This document shows, in pieces, positions 53,692 through 64,000 of a DNA stretch of 64,000 nt. Within the stretch, counting starts at the first letter, position 1. Every line of letters starts with the position of its first letter. The stretch covers positions 16,121,366 through 16,185,365 of the forward strand of contig CM037587.1 in the NCBI GenBank assembly GCA_021018995.1. The letters run 5' to 3'. The notes under the pieces are model-generated. The model saw only the letters and a list, made by a program, of their open reading frames with translations. It was not told where the DNA came from and searched no databases. The position numbers and the translations under genes were made by a program. Source of the stretch: Chloranthus sessilifolius. Taxonomy: Eukaryota; Streptophyta; Magnoliopsida; Chloranthales; Chloranthaceae.

Positions 53692-54085
53692 GCCAGAATA
53701 CTGGTGGGTGCCTACAGTGTACACTGAAAACCGTTGACTGCCTTGAATCAAACATTAGTGATCATTTTTCATTCCAATCTTCCACACAAGTTCTTGAGAC
53801 CATGGGCGTGCCATCAGATGGTCCCATTTTTTATTTTATGTGGCACATATCCCAAAAAGTGGTCCTAAAATCATGTTTGAGAGTGATGTGTGCCATGTGA
53901 TTTTAGGGCCACTTTTTAGGATTTGTGCCACATGGAATAAAAAACGAGACCATATAATGGCACGCTCCTGGTCTCAAGATCACTTGTGTGGAAGATTGGA
54001 ATGAAAAATGATTATCATCGTCTGATTCAACTCAATCAACGGTTTTCAGTGTACGCACCCACCAGTAATCTGGTAGGCGCGAATA
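53692..54085. mobile_element. Fold-back element copy 7 (clearest member)
   Basis: Nearly perfect hairpin: CAGTGTACACTGAAAACCGTTGA / TCAACGGTTTTCAGTGTACG-type arms, then CATTCCAATCTTCCACACAAG / CTTGTGTGGAAGATTGGAATG and AGTGGTCCTAAAATCATG / GATTTTAGGGCCACTTTTT. The family shares a core of 'gttgactgccttgaatcagac...', 'cccaatcttccacac', 'gagaccatg', and 'ggcacatatcccaaaaagtg'. No open frame is conserved, so it is non-autonomous. The class is unknown: fold-back, MITE or non-autonomous Mutator-like. Confidence 0.82.
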
Positions 54086-54419
54086 GAGGTACCCAAAAGT
54101 TTCAACCAATCAAAAAATTATTAAGAACGTTACATTCACCTAATAGAAAATTTCTTGAGCAAATGGATCATTCGAGAAAGGTATGTCGACTAGATCACCC
54201 AGAATACTATACTTATATGCTCATTTGGTAAATGGAGATTCGAGGAATCAAATCTTTGATGGTCAGTTGTAAAAAGAACTTTTTGAACTTGTGCATAATA
54301 AAAAATTAAAAGCAAAAGCACACTCTATGAGCATGAAATCAAGTGGCATAGCTTCGGTTTTTCACTTGCGAATCAAATAGTTTGTGGATTGAACTGGCCA
54401 ATTCAAAGCAAAACTGTAG
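54086..54419. other. Spacer, nothing recognised
   Basis: No gene or repeat structure is seen between fold-back copy 7 and the copia LTR. Confidence 0.4.
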
Positions 54420-54661
54420 AGATATCTATTAGTGTATTTGGGTGTGTGAGTATCATATTGTGGGGTGTTAGGTACAAGTATGTTTAACTTACATCTGCGA
54501 CACCGTAGTTCGCATCTTTTTTTTTTTTTGATTGATCGTAGTTCGCATCTCTTGTAGGATCATATAAATACATAATGCATTGGGATGAGTGCCATTACAC
54601 TCAAACCTTAATTTTCTCCTCTCTCTCTCCTCCCTCTACCAACCCTAACCCTAATAATTAA
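54420..54661 (+). repeat. 5' LTR (right part certain, left boundary not)
   Basis: A TATA-like CATATAAATACATAATGC lies near 54563, followed by a CT-rich stretch and the primer site. A possible start is TGTTAGGTACAAG at 54466, but this cannot be confirmed without the 3' LTR. Confidence 0.45.
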
Positions 54662-54663
54662 TT

Positions 54664-54676
54664 TGGTATCAGAGCG
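54664..54676 (+). other. Primer-binding site, initiator-Met type
   Basis: TGGTATCAGAGCG is the standard site complementary to initiator tRNA-Met used by most plant copia elements. It fixes the element's orientation. Confidence 0.8.
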
Positions 54677-55599
54677 ATCGATCCACAATAGAATCTATGT
54701 GAAGGAAATTTCGATCTCGCTGATGACATCATTGGCAATGAGCTAACGTCAGTACAGGCGTCAGCCGATGCCAAAAAATCGCCAGAATCCTTCAAATTTT
54801 TTGGGTTTTGGTTCGATCAATATTCGGAGCATTTTTTGCTCTTGTGGCATTACCATCTGATGATCGAAAGTTGAGTTTCCGGATTGTCTTCAACCTCGAG
54901 CTAACCCCTTTGCAAAAGTTGTAAAGATTTAGGATTTCTATTGAAAGCTTCTACAACCTTTCCGAAATAGAATGTAAGGCATTGAAATCATAAATATAGT
55001 GGATTTCAATGCCTCTATCTGATGTTTTCACAAGATCTGTGACGATCTAAGCCCTCTGAAGTCGAGTTGTGTCGCTGGAAAACCATATCTGCTTGTCGGA
55101 ATCCTTTTAGATATATGAAAGCTGTCAGAAACAGTGTGCAAAGAAGGTTTGCTGATGATCTAAAGTGTTGAGAGTGGATTTGCGTAGAGGTACCAAAACC
55201 TTGCCAGATCTCGCTGGAACCTTGCCGGAATTGTTCGATAAAGCTTCCCTTCACTGTTATTTGTTGATATGAGTCCCTTAAAGCCTTGTTGTACCGAAAG
55301 TGGATATAAAGTTGTCAGAAAGGTCTCAAACAAGGTAAACCTTGCCTGAACCATGTTTTTCTAGCATCGATTAGTTTTATACGTGGAATGGCTTTTTTTT
55401 TTTTGTTTTGCGACGCTGTGTGGAATGGTTAATGGAGATGAATCTATGCTTTGGGGGAGTTATTTGTGAATCTACCTCTAGTGTGTGCTAGCCATTGGCT
55501 GTGATCTCATGGTGGGAAGTTGTTGGGCTGTGTAGCCGTGGAAGAGTGGTGTAGTTGTTCCTTAGTATAAAACATCAGTGTTACTGTTGGTTTGAGAGC

Positions 55600-56982
55600 A
55601 TCCTGTAATGGAAGACTATAAAGTTGGTATTGGTGGTGGTGCCGATGGATCCCATGGCTTCCAAATTACTACCACGAAGTTCAACGGCAAAAATTATTTG
55701 TCATAGTCCAGATCTACATATATGGTTTTGAGGGCAGAGAAGAAGTTGGGGTACATCAATGGTACCATAGTTCCCCCAATGTTACAAATCCCAAGTATGG
55801 TGACTGGGAATCTGAAAATTGGTATGTGATGACCCTATTGCTTCATTCTATGCAGCTAGACATTAGTGAGTCGCTTCTGAGTTTTCCTACAGCCCACGCT
55901 CTGTGGTGGGCCATTTGTGAAGCCTACGCACAACAACAAAACTTAGCAAAGATATTTCAAATCAGTGATAAGATTAGAAACCTCCGTTAGGGAGAGAGAT
56001 CGGAGTGATTATTACACTTAACTGTGGTCATTGTGGGATAAGTTGGCCCAGTATCAGGAGAACGATATGTGCAGTGCTTGCAGTGGCAAGGCTCAAAAGA
56101 TGGTTGATCAAAAGAAAGTATTTGACTTGTTGAGGGGTGTGAATCTTGAATATGAAGCCATTAGGGCTAATATCTTGGAATGAGGGGAATGTCCCCTAAT
56201 TGGTTCTATGTTTGCATAGTTACTCCATGAGGAGAGTCGTAGGCAGTTATGCACGTTTCTCCTCTGAGTGGTGGTCCTGAGAGGTCTATGCTCCCATCCT
56301 TCTAAATTTCGTAGAGGTGGAGGCCAATCGAATGGAGGTCGTGGTGGTAGAAGCGCTCGTGGTAATTTTTCAAGAGATGACAGAGAAAAGCTAAAATGTT
56401 CTCATTGTGGAAGAAAGGGACATCAGATAGATACGTGTTAGGATCTAATGGCAAGCCCAAGTTTCCTCCAGGGGCTTGTGGAATCAAACAGCTTGTGATG
56501 AGGGGACCGGTCTGTCGATCATTGTTACACCTACTTTTTCTCCTCCAGTGACTGCATCATCATCCGAGTAGGTCCCCCTTACTCAAAAGGAGTACCAGGA
56601 CCTCCAGAGCCTTCTTTAGCGTGCGAGCATTTCATAGGCTTCAGTACCTAGACCTGCCTCCAAAATCATCCCATTTAGTTGAGTCAAGTACCCATGGCTC
56701 TGCATATGTATCATCTTCCTCCTCGTCCCCATGGATCATTGATTTTACTGCTACAGACCATATGGCGGATATGTCTCATTTATTTTCAATCATCTCTAGT
56801 GTCTCTAATAGTTATCAGATTCTTTGCGGATGGTTCTCTTGTTCTTGTGCAAGGGATAGGGACCATCCAGTTGGGACATCTACAATTAGTCTACATTGCG
56901 TGTTCCAAAAATGCCTCTCTATTTGTTTTATGTTAGTCGTTTAACCAAGTAGCTAACCCATTGCATAACCTTTCTTTAGGGA
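55600..56982 (+). pseudogene. Copia gag and start of protease region (fossil)
   Basis: Segments recognisable along the stretch are TTTKFNGKNYLS, LGYINGTIVPP, DKLAQYQENDMC, VFDLLRGVNLEYEAIRANIL and a zinc knuckle CSHCGRKGHQIDTC near 56398. Near 56730 the protease region starts (SPWIIDFTATDHMA). This is the order of Ty1/copia gag-pol of the UBN2-gag type. It is broken with many breaks. Confidence 0.75.
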
Positions 56983-57210
56983 CGCCGACATCATAGACAT
57001 CGGATATGGACCTTTTCGCGTGTACCGACGTCGGAAGAAGAGGAATGGAAATCAGAACTAGGCGAACGAAAGATGAAATTTAGGAGAATTGGAGGAACAC
57101 TACAAATTCGATCGATCGAATTGCATATTCGATCGATCGAAATCCTCGATCGATCGAAGACCTAATTCGATCGATTGAACTATGTCGACAGAAAACACTT
57201 GTTCTGGAGT

Positions 57211-57257
<47 letters not shown>

Positions 57258-57970
57258 CGATCGATCGAATTTTCTATTCGATCGATCGAGTTTCAAATTC
57301 GATCGATCGAGCTTCACTTTCGATTAATTGAAGTCGCGCAGGTTATAATTTTTCTTTCTTTTCAGATTTCGAAATTGACTTTTAGGGGCATACTTGTCTC
57401 TTTTTCTTGGTATTTGTTTTAGGGTTTTATTTACGTTTGAAAGGCCTCCTATATAAGGTCTATAAATAAACAATGTAATTAGTTGATGATTAATGAAAAG
57501 AGCTTTTGCTTCCTTGCTTGAGATGAGCATCTTCGGAGAGTGAGTCTTCGTTTCCCGAGAAGGGTTTGGTGTGAAGCCAAGGGTGTGAAGCTCACAATCT
57601 ATCATTTTCTATTTTATCCATTTTAATCTATCTTCCATGCTTTAATTCAAACAACCTAAAATCTGCCATATCCCATTCAAATACCCGAACTCCCAAAACC
57701 CTAGCTTTTTCCATCATTGCATTGTGAGCGCCCTAATCTGAAAAGACCTAGAGTTCTATCTCTAGGACCGATCTGCATTGCTATTCTAACGGATCTAACG
57801 CAAAGGCTGAACCCTACTCGAACCAAACATGATCTTTTCACATGGAGGACTACGAACGCCTAAGGTATTCGTTATATTTTCGGATTTATTGTTTAATTTA
57901 ATTCAATTTAATTTCAGCAAACAATTAATCATCGCATTCACATAGTTTAGGGTATTGTCCTGCGTCAGTT
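56983..57970 (+). repeat. 5' LTR of the chromovirus
   Basis: It shares its start (CGCCGACATCATAGACATCG) and end (GGTATTGTCCTGCGTCAGTT) with the 3' LTR. It carries arrays of TTCGATCGATCGAA around an (AT)n tract (57213-57254) and a CCTATATAAGGTCTATAAAT box near 57450. The extreme ends are uncertain by a few bases; no TG start is evident. Confidence 0.85.
57105..57330. repeat. TCGATCGATCGA palindrome array in the chromovirus LTR
   Basis: About seven near-perfect TTCGATCGATCGA(A/G) units flank the AT tract; the homologous part of the 3' LTR has fewer intact ones. The units are palindromic and resemble the TCGATTAATCGA array of the solo LTR at 8058-10566. Confidence 0.85.
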
Positions 57971-57985
57971 TTCGTATCAGAGCCT
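57971..57985 (+). other. Primer-binding site, initiator-Met-like
   Basis: TTCGTATCAGAGCCTAGGTT directly follows the 5' LTR. It corresponds to TGGTATCAGAGCC, the site complementary to initiator tRNA-Met. Confidence 0.75.
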
Positions 57986-58146
57986 AGGTTCTAAGTTAGG
58001 GCATACTGTGTGACATTGAATTCATTGCACTTTAATTTTAATCACATATTATTTATGTTTTGGCCAAAGTGTGCACATCACGTGTTTGTCAAAAGTCCCC
58101 CTTCATTGTTAGTTCATTTTGCATTCCATTCTAGAACCCGTCATTA

Positions 58147-59400
58147 GTGAACCATATCACTATGGATATGAATGGGATTGCCGAGACTCTTAATGGCATG
58201 AGGGCTGATCTAAAATCTATCAATGATCGAATGGCTGCCATGGAGACAACCCAAAGGACCATTGAAACGTCCAATGAGAGGTTGTTAGACCAAGTCAATT
58301 GGTTAGACGAGGGTGATGAGTACCTCAAACCACCCCGTGAGTGTAATGGTCCACGTTTCGAACGAGATGGCTACCAACATAATCAGAACCGGAATCATAG
58401 GATAGATCATCATGGAGATGCTTACGACCCAGAAGGGAAACTCCTTAAAAATGTCCGAGTTGAGTTCCCAACTTTCGATAGAAGATTAGACCCTCAAGTC
58501 TTCTTCGATTGGTTATCCGATATAAACCAGCACTTTGAGTCGTTTGGCATGAGCGATAAAAAATGTGTTAAACTTGCTAAAATGAAGCTCATAGGCCAAG
58601 CCCGACTCTTTTGGGTCAACATTGAGCGCATCAGAACGAATGCGGATTGTACTCCCATTACCCGTTGGGAAGACATGAAGGAGTGACTTACAGAGAAGTA
58701 CGTTCCTTCTTCATACTACCATCGTCTCCTCGACCAATGACAAAATTTGCGCCAAGGTAGTATGCCCGTAGCGGATTACATTGGCAAATTTGAAGAATTC
58801 ATGATGAGAACCAAGGTATTCGAAGACCCTAAGTCACTCTATCCAGATTTCGCACCGGATTGAGACTTGACTTGCAAAAAGAGTTAGTCTCCCACCCTGT
58901 AGAGACTCTCGCCGATTGTTACACCGTCGTTCAAGACCTTGAACGATATTTGAAGATGACAGTGGTTAGGCGATTTGATTTTCACACCGGTCAACTCCGT
59001 ATCGGCGAAGTGAGATCTAGTGCTAGAAACCCGCCTACCAAACCCACACAACCCACATCTACCAATGTAAGGTTTGACAAAGGTAAGGGTGTAGCCGGAG
59101 AATCCTCGAATAGTGGGTCTCATGTCAAGTGTTATAAATGTCAAGGATTGGGACACTTTGCCGCCCAATGCCCCACGAACGACCCACAAAGGAATCTCTT
59201 CATCGACCGAGAAGGAGAAGAAAGTGAAAGAGTTTATGAAGAAGTCTTTGAGCCAAATGCCACACCTAGTGATGAGGAAGGTGATGACATGGGTCGTGCT
59301 CTCATTGTGAGGTGTGCCTTTACACAACCTCAACGGGATGAAAAAGAGGAATGGCGAAGGGAGAACATCTTCCACACTTTGTCACATGTGGGACAAAGAG
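58147..59400 (+). pseudogene. Chromovirus gag (fossil)
   Basis: The gag domain is recognisable by VRVEFPTFDRRLDPQVFFDW, MSDKKCVKLAKMKLIGQARL and VQDLERYLKM. A CCHC zinc knuckle, CYKCQGLGHFAAQC, lies near 59130-59175. An N-terminal coiled-coil-like stretch (MNGIAETLNGMRADLKSIND) precedes it. Part of a broken element. Confidence 0.8.
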
Positions 59401-61240
59401 TTGTAGGGTAATCGTGGATAGCGGAAGCTGCACCAATGTGGTGTCAGAACATACAGTCACCCGCTTAAGGCTTAACCCCCGAAGCCCATCCGAGACCTTA
59501 CAAAGTCGCATGGGTTAACTCCTCATCCATTCTCGTGTCACAGAGGTGACGTGTACCCATACAGTTGGGTTCATACTCGGACACCTTATGGTGCGACGTG
59601 GTGCCGATGGACGTGGGCCACATCTTAGGGAGGCCATGGCTCTATGACTTGAACGTGACCATTTTTGGTCGATCTAATATTTGCACGTTCAATTACAAGG
59701 GCAAGAAAATCACTCTTAACCCTTTGGCTCCCAAAGCACCATCGGTCAACAGAGTTGACAAGAAGGAAGGTCAATCTAAGGCCATCAATATTGTGAGCCC
59801 TTCAAAATTTGAGAGGGCATCGTTAGATGAAAGCGTTGTGTATGTCGCCGTCACTGTTGAAAATACTCCTGAGTCAGTATGTGAGTACCCCAAGGAGGTA
59901 GAGCCAATAATGATTGAATTTGCGGATGTCTACCCCGAAGACTTACCCAATGAGCTCCCTCCCATGCGTGACATTCAACACGCAATCAACTTGGTTCCAG
60001 GATCCACATTACCGAACCTGCCCCACTACAGGTTGAATCCAGTTGAGCACGCCGAGTTGACTCGGCAAGTCAGTAAGCTCCTTCAAAAGGGGTTCATACA
60101 AGAGAGTCTGAGCCCGTGTGTTGTACCAGCATTACTCACGCCTAAGAAAGATGGTACATGGCGCATGTGTGTGGATAGTCGTGCAATTAATAAGATCACA
60201 GTTAAATATCGGTTTCCCATACTGAGGCTTGATGACATGCTTGACATGATGGTTGGCGCCACTATCTTTCCAAGATAGACCTTAAAAGTGGCTACCATCA
60301 TGTTCGTATTCGCCCTGGCGATGAATGGAAAACAGCCTTCAAGACCAAAGACGGTCTTTATGAGTGGAGGCTCATGCCTTTTTGGCTATCCAATGCCCCG
60401 AGCACATTCATGAGGCTAATGACCCAAGTGTTGAGGTCATTTCTTGGCAAATTCCTCATCGTATATTTTGATGATATCTTAATTTACAGCCCGGACAAGG
60501 AACAACACATTATCCACTTAGAGTTGGTTTGCGAAACCTTGAGGGGAGAAAGGTTATACGCGAATCTCAAGAAGTGCACATTCCTGCAGCAATCTATTGT
60601 GTTCTTGGGATTCATTGTCTCGGTAGACAGGATGGTTGCGAACCCTGCGAAGGTTAAGGCCATTGTGGAGTGGCCCGAACCTCGAAATATTCATGAAGTC
60701 CGTAGCTTCCATGGTTTTTTTTTTTATCGTCGTTTCATCCATAACTTTAGCACTATCATGGCTCCCATTACTGATTGCATGAGAAAAGGGGAGTTCCTGT
60801 GGAACAAAGCCGCGACGAGGGCCTTTGCCGAGATAAAAGAGAAAATGGTCACTGCACCCGTTATGCGCCTACCAGACTTTTCTAAAGTCTTTAAAGTGGC
60901 ATGTGACGCGTCGGGCATAGGCATAGGCGGGGAGTGTTAAGCCAAGAAGGCCACCCTGTGGCCTATTTTAGTGAGAAGTTCAATGAGGCAAAGCAGAAAT
61001 ACTCCACCTATGACAAGGAGTTTTATGCAGCCGTCGGATCTCTGTGGTATTAGAAACTTTACCTGAGATCGTAGGAATTTGCGTTGTTTTCTGACCACGA
61101 AGCCTTACGTTTTCTTGCCTCCTAAAAAAAGTTGAACCCGAGGCACGCAAAGTGGGTCGAGTACCTTCAAGGGTTCACATTCGTATTCAAACATAAGGCC
61201 GGTGCCGAGAACAAGGCAGCTGATGCACTTAGTCGTCGAG
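59400..61240 (+). pseudogene. Chromovirus protease, reverse transcriptase and RNase H (fossil)
   Basis: The protease region starts with VDSGSCTNVVS near 59415 and includes [16 protein letters not shown]. Reverse transcriptase spans roughly 59900-60650 with [20 protein letters not shown] and the catalytic YFDDILIYS near 60461. RNase H follows from about 60880 ([14 protein letters not shown]) to about 61240 (NKAADALSRR). Domain order is typical of Ty3/gypsy. Broken. Confidence 0.85.
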
Positions 61241-62740
61241 TGGCGACTTTGCAGTCTATGAGCACCGAGGTCATCGGATTTGAGCAGTTGAAACAAGATT
61301 ATCCTGATTGCCCAGATTTCGGAGCAAAATACACTGCTTTCCTTGAAAATCCGAACAACATCAACTCCGAGTATACCTTGCTGGATGGGTATTTGTTAAA
61401 AGGAAATTGTTTGTGTATCGCTCGTACTTCATTGCATGGCTTCCTCATCTGGGAGTTAAATGCTGGAGGGATTGCCGGACATTTTGGGAGCGATAAAACC
61501 AGTGCGCTCGTTGAGGATAGGTTTTATTGGCCTAGCCTTGTGAGAGATGTCTCTAGGGTCATAAAACAATGTCGTACATGCTAAGTTGCGAAGCATATTA
61601 AGCAGAACACCGACTTGTACACCCCTTTACCCGTGTCGCACACCCCGTGGCAAGACATCTCCATGGATTTCGTACTCGGACTTCCAAAGACTCAACGGAA
61701 GCACGATTCCATTTTTGTGGTAGTCGATCGCTTTTCAAAGATGGCCCACTTCCTACCCTGCTCGAAAACCTCCAATGCGGCTCACATAGCCAAATTATTT
61801 TTCGGGGAGGTTGTGCGTCTACATGGGTTACCCAAGACGATTGTGTCAGATCGGGATGTGAAATTTATCAGTTATTTCTGAAAAACTTTATGACACATGA
61901 TGGGTACCATGCCCCAATTTTCTTCGACCTATCATCCTCAAATAGATGGCCAAATGGAGTTCACCAATAGGAGCTTAGGTAATCTTCTCTGTTGTCTTGT
62001 TGGTGATCACCCTAGGACTTGGGATTCTACTTTGCCTTTAGCCGAGTTTGCATACAACAATTCAATCAATAGGTCCCTAGGTATGAGTCCTTTTGAGGTC
62101 GTCCTTGGTCATAGGCCTAGAACACCCATCGATCTAATCCCCATGTCTGCATCCCATCAAGTTTCTGAGTCAGCCGATTCATTTGCACAACATATACATG
62201 AACTGCATGCCGAAATTCGAAAAAGAATTAATGCGAGCAATGAACAATACAAAATATTTGCGGATGCGCATAGGCGCTTCAAGGAATTCCAAGTAGGAGA
62301 TTACGTAATGGTTCGGGTTAGACCTGAGCGGTTCCCATTAGGAGCCGCAAAGAAACTTCAAGCCCGCGGAGTCGGACTTTTTAAAATTGTGGCAATGAGC
62401 GGACCTAATGCATATGTTCTCGAGCTTCCACCAGATATAGGGGTCAGCTCTACGTTCAATGTGGATGACCTAATTCCTTCTTTGGCCCCAGCCCCAGCCC
62501 CTCACAATCCCTTCCTAGCAGTCCCGAGCCCAAATGCCAGCCCCACCCTGCAACCCCTACCATTCCCTTCCCCACACAAGCAGCACAGAGATGAGATTGA
62601 ATGGATATTAGATGATTTGGCGATATCCACCCATGGGGGCGGATTTCAAAAGTACTTGGTCAAGTGGTTGGGAAAGTCGGACTCCGAGAACTTATGATTA
62701 GCTGAAGACGAGGTGCGATGCCTGGACCCCGACATGCTAA
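61240..62740 (+). pseudogene. Chromovirus integrase and chromodomain (fossil)
   Basis: The zinc-binding HHCC region lies near 61490-61590 (GGIAGHFGSDKT ... VIKQCRTC). The integrase core ([33 protein letters not shown]) follows to about 62130. A linker (GDYVMVRVRPERFPLGAAKK) leads to a C-terminal chromodomain near 62600-62740 (QKYLVKWLGKSDSENL). Chromodomains of this type are thought to bias insertion toward particular chromatin. Broken. Confidence 0.85.
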
Positions 62741-62804
62741 ATCGCTATCACGATGCCGCTTCATCGGTGATGAAGCCTTTTTGGCTCGGGAGAATTGACG
62801 GGGG

Positions 62805-63015
62805 CGCCGACATCATAGACATCGGATATAAACCTTTTCACATGTACCGACGTCGAAAGAAGCAGAATGAAAATCAAAACTAGGCGAACGAAAAATGAAA
62901 TTTGAGAGAATTGGAGGAACACTACAAATTTGATCGATCGAATTGCATATTCGATCGATCGAAGACCTAATTCGATTGATCGAACTATGTCGACAAAAAA
63001 CATTTGTTCTTGAGT

Positions 63016-63059
<44 letters not shown>

Positions 63060-63833
63060 CATATAATTCGATTGATCGAATTGTATATTCGATCTATCGA
63101 ATGTCTATTTCAATCGATGACCTCAGTTCGATCGATCGAGTTCCAGCAGCGATATATAGGTATATATATAAATCGATCGATCGAGCTTCACTTTTGATCA
63201 ATCGAAGTCGTGCAGGTTATAATTTATTTTTCTTTTTAGATTTCGAAATTGACTTTTAGGGGCATACTTGTCTCTTTTTTTTGTTATTTGTTTTAGGGTT
63301 TTATTTACGTTTGAGAGGCCTCCTATATAAGGTCTATAAATAAACAATGTAATTAGTTGATGATTAATGAAAAGAGTTTTTTCTTCCCTGCTTGAGATGA
63401 GCATCTTCAGAGAGTGAGTCTTCGTTTCTCGAGAAGGGTTTGGTGTGAAGCCTACAATCTATCCTTTTCTATTTTATCCCTTTTAATCTATCTTCCCTGC
63501 TTTAATTCAAACAACCCAAAATCTGCCATATCCCATTCAAATACCTGAACTCCCAAAACCCTAGCTCTTTCCATCACTGCATTGTGAGCGCCCTAATCTG
63601 GAAAGACTTATAGTTCTATCTCTAAGACCGATCTGCATCACTATTCTAACGGATCTAGCGCAAAGGCTGAACCCTACTCAAACCGAACATGATCTTTTCA
63701 CATGGAGGACTACGAACGCCTAAGGTATTCGTTATATTTTCGGATTTATTGTTTAATTTAATTCAATTTAATTTCGGCAAGCAATTAATTATCGCATTCA
63801 CATAGTTTAGGGTATTGTCCTGCATCAGTTTCA
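62805..63833 (+). repeat. 3' LTR of the chromovirus
   Basis: Matches the 5' LTR along its length, with an (AT)n tract at 63019-63054 and TTCGATCGATCGA-type palindromes on both sides. A purine-rich stretch (GGGAGAATTGACGGGGG) directly precedes it, as expected of a polypurine tract. Confidence 0.85.
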
Positions 63834-64000
63834 TCCCTCTCATTGGGTGTTTCAGGACCCAACTTCGGGGAGGACATTTAGTCACAGTTGTGAGGAGCAT
63901 GGACTCTACTTGTTTGAGGTGTCAAATCTTCATAAGATACAGACACCGATAGCAGCTAGTTCTAGATTGGAGGAGCTTCAGTTGTGGAATGCACGTTGTG
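63834..64000 (+). pseudogene. Copia element continues: GAG-pre-integrase-like region (fossil)
   Basis: The stretch reads HPSHWVFQDPTSGRTF, then GLYLFEVSNL and LEELQLWNARCG, matching the conserved 'CVFQD..TGRTIG...GLY' and 'LWH.RLGH' stretch of copia pol. It is separated from the protease part by the chromovirus. Confidence 0.75.

Larger units (their letters stand above)
56983..63833 (+). mobile_element. Chromovirus-type Ty3/gypsy element, full length but broken (fossil)
   Basis: It has two LTRs, an initiator-Met-like primer site, gag, protease, reverse transcriptase, RNase H, integrase and a C-terminal chromodomain, all in the usual order. It carries roughly ten breaks. By eye the two LTRs differ by about four percent over the part compared, plus small indels, which suggests insertion in the last few million years. 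It sits inside an older Ty1/copia element. The clade within chromoviruses was not determined. Confidence 0.88.
54420..64000 (+). mobile_element. Ty1/copia element, 5' part, host of a nested chromovirus (fossil)
   Basis: Parts in order: a short LTR-like region, an initiator-Met primer site, a gag region with a CCHC knuckle, the start of the protease region, the nested gypsy element, then a GAG-pre-integrase-like stretch that runs off the right edge. It is broken with many breaks. The nested element shows that it is older than the chromovirus insertion. The 3' LTR is outside the window. Confidence 0.75.

Noticed and set aside
1-64000. tRNA or rRNA genes
   Set aside because: No cloverleaf with the usual box sequences and no rRNA core motifs were noticed by eye on either strand; the short tRNA-like matches are retroelement primer sites.

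Overview
This window looks like nuclear DNA from a flowering plant. It holds Ty3/gypsy elements of several plant lineages, a Ty1/copia element, a plant OTU-type Mutator-like element, a hAT transposon, an RTE LINE, a plant mobile domain (PMD) gene remnant and one FAR1-RELATED SEQUENCE gene with a plant-style intron. Composition is AT-rich. I cannot fix the species; a woody magnoliid or early-diverging eudicot is only a guess. Most of the window is nested repeats.

Layout. 1-3175: 5' end of a minus-strand Athila-like element (LTR, Asp-type primer site, gag). 3240-6122: Tat/Ogre-type material lying against an older Tekay-like element (6123-12537). The older element is itself split by a solo LTR (8058-10566, duplication GCCAC). 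12541-14060: an Athila-type LTR fragment and a decayed minus-strand DUF1985/PMD-like gene. 14715-16480: a fold-back element split by a solo LTR (14778-16246, duplication AGATC). 16480-19480: mostly unassigned. 19500-23715: a decayed PMD (MAIN-like) gene split by a third solo LTR (20327-22470, duplication GTAAA). 23885-28000: a palindrome-rich element with inverted ends, split by a fourth solo LTR (24835-27280, duplication GTCAA). 28590-31650: a decayed minus-strand MULE with FAR1-like, transposase and OTU-like parts.

The only gene that looks intact is an FRS5-like gene on the plus strand: exon 1 at 32498-34267 and exon 2 at 41765-41959, 654 residues in all. It carries the MULE-transposase-derived core, a SWIM zinc finger and a C-terminal coiled coil. 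No N-terminal FAR1 DNA-binding domain is visible. Its 7.5-kb intron hosts an antisense hAT transposon, three small MITEs with target duplications and two long fold-back palindromes.

42-54 kb is a mosaic of fold-back elements, RTE LINE pieces, a hAT-type non-autonomous element, tandem repeats and microsatellites. 54.4-64 kb is a Ty1/copia element into which a chromodomain-bearing Ty3/gypsy element with two LTRs (56983-63833) has inserted.

The most notable patterns are: (a) a family of long fold-back elements, about seven copies plus one fragment, one of them abutting the FRS5-like 5' leader; (b) LTRs of several lineages carrying arrays of short TCGA-centred palindromes, where two copies of one LTR family hold different palindrome arrays at the same place; (c) an element built from about sixteen copies of a palindrome like ACAGTGGGTGCCCACTGT. 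All retroelements are treated as fossils; each coding one is broken.
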